Shown: positions 56,924-64,000 of the stretch, piece after piece
Layout of the letters: each line of letters starts with the position of its first letter
How positions within the stretch are numbered: position 1 is the first letter of the stretch
From: Whalleya microplaca
Lineage: Eukaryota > Ascomycota > Sordariomycetes > Xylariales > Xylariaceae
Length of the DNA stretch: 64,000 nucleotides
Assembly (NCBI GenBank): GCA_022497155.1
Contig: MU385731.1
Location: forward strand, 372,001 to 436,000
Direction: 5' to 3'
Notes under the pieces: generated by a model
What the model was told of the DNA's origin: nothing
Database searches by the model: none
Seen by the model: only the letters and a program-made list of their open reading frames with translations
Program-made: the position numbers and the translations under genes

Positions 56924-59736
56924 TCAAGACCTCTGATCATTCGCAGGAAAGCCCGACCATAAGTCATCATCAGCCGTAGCAAACCTGTGGGCACACGCCA
57001 AGAAGTCCTCCTGGAGCTTATCGGCATCCACCTCCTCGACACGCGAGCGCGAGGCCTTACCTCTTCCTCCCAGCGCAGCCGCAATAGCCGGCTCGAGGGT
57101 GACCTCGGCGCGGCGGCCACCGCCCTGGCCGGCCTCGATGGAGGTGTAGGTGAGGGTGTGGCCCTCGAAGGGCACGGAGACGGAGCGGTGCATCTCGAGG
57201 CCGACGAAGGTGTACGTGGCGCTGAGGAGGTCGTTCGGGTCCTGATGCTCCGCCGGCGGCCCCTCCTCCCGCCGCTGATTGTCGGTGGCGGGGAACAGGC
57301 GGCGCGGCAGCTGGAAGCGCTGGCGCGGGGGCACCTCGAGCTTGCCGGCCTCGAGGTCGAGGCGCGCGTGGCCGAGGAAGTCGGCCAGCGGCTGCCAGGC
57401 GGCCAGGATGTCGCGGCTGGTGCCCTCGAGGGGCACGTACTCGGACTGCGTGAAGCGCATGTCGACGGGCGCCGAGGGCAGCATGACGTCCGCGATCGAG
57501 GTCCCCGTGATGGCGCACAGGCTCTCGACGCCGAGGATCTCGCGGTCGTTGGTGGCGATGCGGAGCTCGAGCGCCGGGTCGGCGGCCTGCCTCTCCCTGC
57601 GTCTTCTCTCTGTTCTTTTTCTCTCGTTCTTTCCCAATGGTATCTTGTGCTCGTCGTCGCCAACACCTCCATCTGAACGGTCCATCACGCCCATTTCGGG
57701 AGCCGGCCAGAAGCGCATGACGATTGTGGACATGGCGGGCGACTCGACCAGCTTATGGCTTGCTGGGCTGTTGACCCCGTGCCGGGCGAGCCTGGCAAGG
57801 CGGACAGGGTGTGGTGTCACAGGCACAAACACGCGTGGGTGGTCGGCTGTGAGGAGTTTGGGAAGCGAGGGAGGTGCCGTGGGTCGTTGCGAGTGTAGCA
57901 ACTGACCAAAGCTGACTCTTGTAGATGTCCTGCGCTTTTCGGCCCATTTGACTGGGTGAGCAGGGAACCGTGGATCGTGGAAGAACACGTTATCCGTCAA
58001 CTGTCCTGCCGCCACTGGTTCTGAAGGCTCGACGGGGCGTTCGAGGCTCTTTAACGGGTTCGCTATGGGCGTTTCGCTCTTTTCCGTCGTCGACGGAAGA
58101 ATATACCGAGCCCATTGGCCTAACCTGTCTTTCCAGCTCAATTTTTCCTTGCTCGTGGTGTCCGTAATGAACCTGCCCTCCTTTCCGTCTTCCATGGCCT
58201 CGGCGTGCAAAGTCATCGTCACTCGTCGAGGGCCGAGAGCCGTAAGTAGCAGACGGAAGACGACATGGCGTAAGTCTTCCAGACCGACAAATTCTGGAGT
58301 AGCGCGATTCTTGAGCTGGATCCAAGCGATATGGAGCTACGAGGACGAGGTCAGTATGGGATGCAGAAGGTCTTTGGTGGTTCACTTAGTCACTTACTCG
58401 TTGAAGATTTTTACTTATTTCAATGTGCGTGTTCGTCATGCGCTCAAGTGCTTTTAATATATAACCCTCAATAGGCTCCAAGGTGACGAACTTTATCGGG
58501 AAAGTTTTGATTGTGATGTCGTTGAGTGTCTCGTTGAGGAGCTGAATCATCATGGTGGCTTTCGTCTTATTCATCACGAAACGAAGCGTCTGTGTACTGC
58601 GGAAGGCTTCTAACTTTTCGCCAGATTCCAACCATGAATTCACCATGTTAGCCAAGAAGCGCTGATTGCCACCTATACGGGGCTGGTCAGTAAGATGTCG
58701 AGACGACGTAGGGACCATAGACTGAAGATGATGTAGACTTACGCATCAAGAGGACGAATGCCTTTTCTTTTATCTTAACTCTAACCTCACCGAGCCCATT
58801 GTTCAGCTCTCGTATAGAGATATTCCAGCATTCACGCATGATGCGGACGGCGGCCTTCTCATTGGCACTTGCCGAACTTGAGACGTAGCCACGCAGGCTA
58901 AGGGGGGCGTCCTTCGGCTGATTGCCTACTGGCACCCATAGGGTCATGTTGTCGATCCAAGCGTCTGAGACAGCAACGAGGTCGGATTCGGCCGGTTTTT
59001 TGAGGACAGGATCAGGATCAGTATCAGTATCAGAGCGGTTCTTCTCCTTGTAGTAGTGGAGGTAGCTGTGTAGCTGGCCATTTGAGAAGCCCTCTGCCAG
59101 TCTCTTGTGTACCCTTCCGAACGCTCTTTTGGACAGAGTGGTGTCTGCCTTGGGTCTGAGGTTATCGATGCTGTCGTACACTTCGTCGGTGGTTGGCGCA
59201 CCACCCTGGCCATCGAGCACAGCTTCGATGTTGGAACGGACGTCGACATCATCGTCAGCTTCCTCGCTGTCTTTGGACTGTGCATTTGGCCTTGCCTTTC
59301 GTTTACGGCGCCCTCCTTCATCTTTCATGACAATGACGTGGGCTGGCTTTCCTAGCGCTTCGGTGCCGAGCCTCTCGGTGTTCTCGGTGAGAAACCTGTT
59401 GCGAGAGAGGTGCTTTTGTTTGCGAAGATCCAACGTCTTGGTCCTGAAGGACTTTGTATCCCAGCCGGGCCGTGAAAACCTCTTCTTCTCCCGTTCTTCC
59501 ACATCGCGAAGGACTCTATCACGACCCGGCTCTTCTGGTTCTTGATTCTCAGGCTCAGGCTCAGGCTCAAATAGGCGGGCAGCTGACTCGTTAGCAATAG
59601 ATCGCAGGCCCGGTAGTTGGTTGTAAAGGAAGCGATTGGGAGCGTGTCGGTGTAGTAGTGGGTGAGTAGACTGGCGAAGAAGACGCAACCGGCATCTGAG
59701 ACAGACAGCGCCACCAGGCAGGCTTCTGGCAATCAT
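56924..59736 (-). CDS. sls1: Mitochondrial inner-membrane translation regulator SLS1
   Basis: SLS1-type proteins sit at the matrix side of the mitochondrial inner membrane and couple mitochondrial mRNA handling to translation. Three exons on the minus strand (59,736-58,743; 58,672-58,398; 58,336-56,924) give 893 residues. The start MIARSLPGGAVCLRCRLRLL is an Arg-rich presequence. A charged region (EPEPEPENQEPEEPGRD) is followed by the conserved ELNNGLGEVRVKIKEKAFVL, then FVMNKTKATMMIQLLNETL in the KH-like part, and FVGLEDLRHVVFRLLLTALG further on. The C-terminal third is GC-rich and contains ADFLGHARLDLEAGKLEVPP and LEVPPRQRFQLPRRLFPA. Splice phases are zero at the second junction and one at the first. 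The assignment rests on overall layout and is good but not certain. It is convergent with tef1 and divergent from NSE3. Confidence 0.82.
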
Positions 59737-60406
59737 GAAGAGGGCGAGTCGACCAAGGGATTGGCGGACTTGGGGGCGCCAGTTTGGTAAGGATTGGATG
59801 AACGATAGAGGTGTAGGTGTAGGTGTAAGTGCAGGTAAGTAAGTCAGTCACTGGTGGTGAAAGTCTCATAAGTAAAGATTCTCACAAGTAATAAACTGGT
59901 GTAAGTAACTGGCGCTGCAACTTTTTTTTTAATTTTTTTATTGGCCCGACTTCCTACTTGGGCAATGAGCTTGACAGGGTACGGACTAGTTCCGCCAGTC
60001 TTATCTTTTATCTTATCGTCCTTATCGCAGTTTAGTCGATTCTAGCCTTACCAAGCTTAGTTAGTCGCTTCTGCCCCTCGGTTGACTTGGGCTGCTTCGA
60101 CGCGATTCAATTTATTAATCAATCAATGGCTGAATGAGAACGCGACAGCCGCGACAGACAACCTTGACCCTTCTTGTCCCGCGCCTGCACATCTCAGGTC
60201 TCGAGTGCCTACAATCTATTACATACAATAGGGTTATTACATTTTATTACATATACCACACATCTTCCCCTTCTACGTACACCATCTACATACACACCCC
60301 ACCACTGTGGCAACCTGCATATATATATCTATCTATCTGTAGGTATCTGCATAGTGTATACAGCAAACAGTGCGTACCTCACAACTACATATCGACATTT
60401 GCCATC
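59737..60406. other. Divergent promoter region between SLS1 and NSE3
   Basis: A 670-bp region. It contains GTGTAGGTGTAGGTGTAAGTGCAGG (59,811-59,835), a hexamer-like repeat just upstream of SLS1, a T-rich run (59,922-59,941) and TATC repeats near 60,325-60,340. No gene is supported. Confidence 0.55.
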
Positions 60407-61468
60407 ATGCCTCCCCAATCCCAGAGACGGCGGAGAACGAGCGACCATGAAGAAGCCGATGCGGGACGCCGACGCCGTCAATCGCGCCGCGATCCCGAAT
60501 CAGATGACTCCGACGCGTCTGGAGACGACCAAGAGGCCGATGTCGACATGGATAGGTCAGCCGTCGACGGTACAGATGATCAGCTGGTCAAGAAACTAGT
60601 GCGCTATGCGCTGGCTTGCGAATACGCAAGGATACCCATCAAGAGGGATGGTATCCGGGATAAAGGTGAGCGAGCCTGGACCTATGACAAGCCCCCTATA
60701 CTTCATAACTCCTATAGTCATCCTACGGGAAATTGACGCTTTATCTCCTCGCCAGTTCTCGGAAACAAGGCAAAGTCCTTCAAGCGAGTCTTCGGCGGTG
60801 CCCAGGAGCAGTTACAAAAAGTCTTCGGCATGAAGATGTGCGAGCTGCCCGTCAAGGAGAAGCGTACACTTAAGGAGAAGCAGAGTAAGCAATGGCCATC
60901 TACGTAACATGGGGTGTGCCGTTTTCACTGATCGTTTCCCACAGGGGCTACTGCTAGAAAGGCAGCCTCCCAAAGCGTCGCGTCCTCCCGCCAGTATATA
61001 TTGGTCTCGACTCTGCCCCCAGAATACAAGTCGCAGTCGATTATCGGCCCATCGCGAATACCAAGCTCCTCCGAGGAAGCCGCCTACGTCGGGTTCTACA
61101 CCATGATCATATCGCTCATCGTGCTGAGCGGAGGGGAGCTGAGCGACTTGAAGCTCAAACGGTACCTCACCCGACTCAACGCCAGCCAGAACTTGCCAAT
61201 GGACAAGACCGAAAATGTGTTGCAGAAGATTGTCAGGCAGGGATACGTCGACAAGGTGGTGGAAAAGTCAGATGGCGGAGACGACGATATGGTTACCTGG
61301 TGCATTGGATCACGAGGGAAGATCGAGGTGCCGCCACAGAGTATTGCTGCCGTGGTCACCGAGGTCTGGGGCGAGCTGCCCGACGACTTCAACAAGAAGC
61401 TGCAGAGAAGCCTAGGTATCCAAGACATCCGCGAGCTGCAAGCTGCGGAGGACGAAGACGAAGAATAG
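60407..61468 (+). CDS. nse3: SMC5/6 complex subunit NSE3 (MAGE domain)
   Basis: NSE3 is the MAGE-type subunit that, with NSE1 and NSE4, binds DNA and regulates the SMC5/6 complex in repair and replication-fork protection in the nucleus. Three exons (60,407-60,665; 60,756-60,884; 60,945-61,468) give 303 residues. An acidic, Arg-rich N-terminus (MPPQSQRRRRTSDHEEADAG) is followed by the MAGE winged-helix region: LVKKLVRYALACEYARIPIK, KRVFGGAQEQLQKVFGMKMC, ILVSTLPPEYKSQSI, YTMIISLIVLSGGELSDLKL, and VLQKIVRQGYVDKVVEKSD. The C-terminus ends with an acidic tail (AAEDEDEE). I chose the ATG after CCATC at 60,407 because upstream ATGs in the same frame lead through UTR-like sequence. It is convergent with SF3B5. 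Confidence 0.92.
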
Positions 61469-61972
61469 GGAATGGAATGTCTGGGAATAATACCTAAATA
61501 CTACTCGTGACTTTCAGTAATGATGATGATGATGGCAATGATGATAATCGCAGAAACGTTTGGTTCAATTAGATTATCAACCTAAGGCCATCGATCATCT
61601 GGCAAGGGTGGTCTACCCTTAGACCGCGGGATCCTCATGGCCCTCTCTATCTTCCCTATCCCCTTGATCTAGATATTGGCGTCCATCAGTGATGTTTCCC
61701 TGCTTCCTTGCCCTCTGCTAGCTTGGCAGTGTTCCCTCTGCTTCTTGGAACCCAGCAAGACACCTCTGTACTGTCTCCCGGGGTACCATCGTGCTAGACT
61801 TCGAGTGTCTTGACACGCGCGATATGAGTCTGTCATGCAATGTATGGTTCTGGGGTAGGATCGCTCGTGAACACCGATCGTCGCATGACACATAGATATT
61901 CCATATGGCCGACCAGCCACGTACTGTCAATCTCCGCATACGCCCTCTCTCCCGATAGCGCAAGGAACGTAT
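61469..61972. other. Convergent intergenic between NSE3 and SF3B5
   Basis: A 504-bp region with a GAT triplet run near 61,519-61,544 and no gene. Short minus-strand frames here are out of frame with SF3B5 and not called. Confidence 0.5.
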
Positions 61973-62333
61973 CTACTGCGCCGGTCTCTGCATCGGCTCG
62001 TCGTCCTCGCGCGGGGGAGGGGGCCCGCAGGGCTGGATCATCTTGCGGATGAGCTGGGCGCGCACCTTGGCGGCGGGCTCGTTCTGGGCGAGCGAGATGT
62101 AGGCGAGGTGCGGCGGGTGGCCGACGATGCTCGAGTAGGTGTCGCGCGCGACGTTGGTCCGCCACTCCCACGACGTCGTGTCCGGGTGCCCCGTGCCGAC
62201 GTACTTCGCCTGCAGGCGCTCCAGCTCCTGCTGCGTGCGCAGCTTGTCGGCCTATATTGCGTGTTTGCGTTGTTAGTCTGCGCTCAATTACGGGGGGGAT
62301 AGGTGCACGGTGGAAGATGGATCGACGGACCAT
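61973..62333 (-). CDS. SF3B5: Splicing factor 3B subunit 5 (SF3b10/Ysf3)
   Basis: A small subunit of the SF3b part of U2 snRNP, which holds the branch-point duplex in the spliceosome. Two exons on the minus strand (62,333-62,331 and 62,251-61,973) give 93 residues, near the usual 86. The first exon is the start codon alone. The protein reads MADKLRTQQELERLQAKYVG, then GHPDTTSWEWRTNVARDTYS, SIVGHPPHLAYISLAQNEPA, KVRAQLIRKMIQPCGPPPP and a short acidic tail. The donor is GTCCGT, weaker than most here; the acceptor is preceded by CTAAC at a good distance. The coding exon is GC-rich so that a longer frame of 166 codons runs over it in another phase, but only the phase given here matches a family. 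Confidence 0.93.
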
Positions 62334-62882
62334 GGCTCTCTGTACGTATTTGCGATGTATACGATATATGCGACGGCGTGGTTTATCTTGTTTTGTCTGG
62401 TCTTGTCTAGGTATTCGAGGCCTGTTGAGGGAGGCGACTAAAGGGCGTTAGTCTGGTTAGTAAGTGAAGGTGTTTAAAAATTGCCTGCCGGGAATATGTA
62501 GAAACAGGAGCTTGGGCCCTCAGTCCAGTTATTAAGGTTACAATTCGGTTCACTGCTGTCTCTCAGATTCTTAGTTGATATTGCAATAAGTTGTAAGTTG
62601 TAAGTTGCATGTTGCGACTTTCCTCAAGTTAAGACCGATCTTCGTTTAATCTATTCATTGAAGTATTTCATCTCTTAATCTTACAACAGCCGACTCACCG
62701 AAGACCTTATGACCTTGGCGCGACACGTTCTATGTTTCCAAGCTACATCAACCCACCGACAGTCATATGTAAATATTCTACTTATGATACCTATTTAGGT
62801 CCTCATTCGAAGTTATCTTTGCACCCCTTACAACTTAGTACAAAGTTCATGATACAGTCTATCTAGAATTATCGCTGTCGAT
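62334..62882. other. Divergent promoter region
   Basis: A 549-bp region between SF3B5 and the MYND-like gene. The 9-mer GTAAGTTGT and variants are repeated near 62,587-62,613. No gene is seen. Confidence 0.5.
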
Positions 62883-64000
62883 ATGTTGGAGCCGTGGGAT
62901 GAAGTTCTCGCCCTGCAGAAGGAGCGCCAGCTTTGTGCTGATGATGTACAAAACATCAAGGCATCCTGCGCCAACGAACACGGCAAAAGACACCCTGTAG
63001 AATGCTCGGAATGCTGGACGCGCCTCATAAACCGCATGAGAGATCGTTACCTCAACTCGGCCACTAAGGAGTGGTTTTCGGGTCGCCGCCCGTTTCTTCT
63101 TGAGCTGGATACTTTGTTCTCGAAGGCTCACAGCCTCGAGGTCGACTTCGAGACCATTGAACAGCGCATACTGGACGAGAAGAAAGAGTGGTACCGAGAC
63201 AAACTCAGAAATCTGGGTCTTCAGAATGCGACAAATTCTCCATCCGAGGCGCGAATTCTGCAACAGAGGATTAATGACCGCAGCATCACTACGGATGAGC
63301 TCGCTTCGCAACTGAGGGAGGCCTTTAGTGACAGCGCCGTTCAGAACGAAGAAGCATTCAACGGGTTCCTGGAACGACTGAGGCTTGCCAATTCACCAAA
63401 AGCGCGCTACGATGCTTACATCGATATCTTCTTTCAACCTGATCATGATGCTACTACCGCCGCCAAATCTCAGAAGTATATCGAGATGGTTAGAAATGGG
63501 GTACCGATTGCAGATGCGATGAATGCCATGCTCCGCGATCGCCAATCAGCTAAGGGCGATCAAGATCAGAAGCAGAGACTTCAGAAGAAACACGAGGAGC
63601 TGAAGAGAGCTAAGGCTGCCCATGAGCTGGACAAGGCTAAGAGAGACCAAGCCCGGCAGGATAAGGCACGAGCAGCTGCCGAAGCGGCCGCGGCTCAGGC
63701 CCAACACCATCTTCCTCCGTGTGTAGTGTGTTCAAAATCTCCGGATCCGCAACACTTTATTATATGTCCTCTCTGTCAAATACTTAGCGACCACTACGGA
63801 CTCAAGGATGAGCAACCCACTATATATTGCTCCTCGGAGTGTCAAGATGAAGGCTACGTAAGTCTACTACCCATTAGCTATACCTATCGTGCAGCGACTC
63901 AACGTTGACAGGAATCGCATACGAACGAAACACATGAATGTGCGTCTGAACAAAGGTGTACTACTTTACACGACGAAGACGTGGAAATGGATGGGAATGG
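62883..64000 (+). CDS. MYND-like zinc-finger protein, C-terminus cut by window end
   Basis: I do not recognise a named orthologue. Exon 1 is 62,883-63,857 and exon 2 starts at 63,912 and runs off the window; about 354 residues are visible. The first 200 residues are mixed helical with a CxxC pair early (ECSECWTRLINRM). From about 215 to 275 there is a Lys/Glu/Ala-rich coiled-coil segment (QKKHEELKRAKAAHELDKAK). Then comes CVVCSKSPDPQHFIICPLCQ, YCSSECQ and, across the intron, HTNETHEC; the spacing C-x2-C, C-x2-C, C-x3-C and H-x4-H-x-C fits the MYND zinc finger, a protein interaction module. The visible tail is acidic. A role in regulation or degradation is guesswork. The start is the first ATG in a clear open frame. 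Confidence 0.75.

Noticed and set aside
56908..57672. Long Arg/Ser/Pro-rich frames on both strands over the SLS1 C-terminal exon
   Set aside because: They are GC-driven shadows of the 432-codon SLS1 frame; residue composition is low-complexity and unlike any family.
61833..62333. 166-codon minus frame starting at the SF3B5 start codon
   Set aside because: It reads through the intron and then in the wrong phase of the second exon; only the spliced phase gives SF3B5.
1..64000. Search for tRNA, rRNA or a secondary-metabolite gene cluster
   Set aside because: No cloverleaf with box A/B, no rRNA similarity and no polyketide, peptide synthetase or terpene gene was seen by eye; the MFS gene stands alone.

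Overview
The window is nuclear DNA of a filamentous ascomycete (Pezizomycotina, most likely a Sordariomycete). The evidence is short GT-AG introns of about 48-143 nt with CTAAC-type branch sites, an EF-1-alpha gene split by several introns with a long second-to-last intron, and a large AT-rich block bearing the signature of repeat-induced point mutation (RIP).

Region 1 (1 to about 29,650) is an AT-rich, gene-free block of mutated transposable elements. Conceptual translation through the RIP stop codons shows three Ty3/gypsy relics: a minus-strand reverse transcriptase (about 1.7-2.2 kb), a minus-strand integrase with chromodomain (about 10.7-11.7 kb), and a nearly complete plus-strand element (12,681-21,718) with two direct LTR copies, RT, RNase H and integrase. 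Several short elements sit inside these relics. Two LTR-like copies have perfect 5-bp target-site duplications (19,206-19,354 TAAAA; 15,645-15,855 GGCTA). A 205-bp family has duplications differing by one transition. There is also a MITE-like long inverted repeat (about 26,868-27,305). Some insertions are almost free of RIP and some are saturated, so the layers can be ordered in time.

Region 2 (29,650 to 31,394) is a transition zone of ordinary base composition in which I recognise no gene.

Region 3 (31,395 to 64,000) is gene-rich euchromatin with mostly housekeeping genes. In order: AzgA-type purine permease (+), ATG3 (-), ribosomal protein eL37 (+), ELP6 (-), an MFS transporter (+), a mitochondrial thioredoxin-like protein (+), an L-rhamnose mutarotase-like protein (-), a GDT1/TMEM165 Golgi cation transporter (-), a Myb protein resembling Taz1/TRF telomere-binding factors (+), tef1/EF-1-alpha (+), SLS1 mitochondrial translation regulator (-), NSE3/MAGE subunit of SMC5/6 (+), SF3B5 spliceosome subunit (-), and a MYND-like zinc-finger protein cut by the window end (+). 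I assembled exon structures by hand from family conservation, splice sites and phase.

The genes do not form an obvious pathway or metabolite cluster; they are independent units in alternating orientation. I found no CRISPR array, rRNA, tRNA or clearly new multi-gene system. The most interesting points are the stratified transposon/RIP record, an 18-bp minisatellite coding a leucine-rich hexapeptide on the minus strand, and the candidate telomere-binding gene with a telomere-like motif just upstream.
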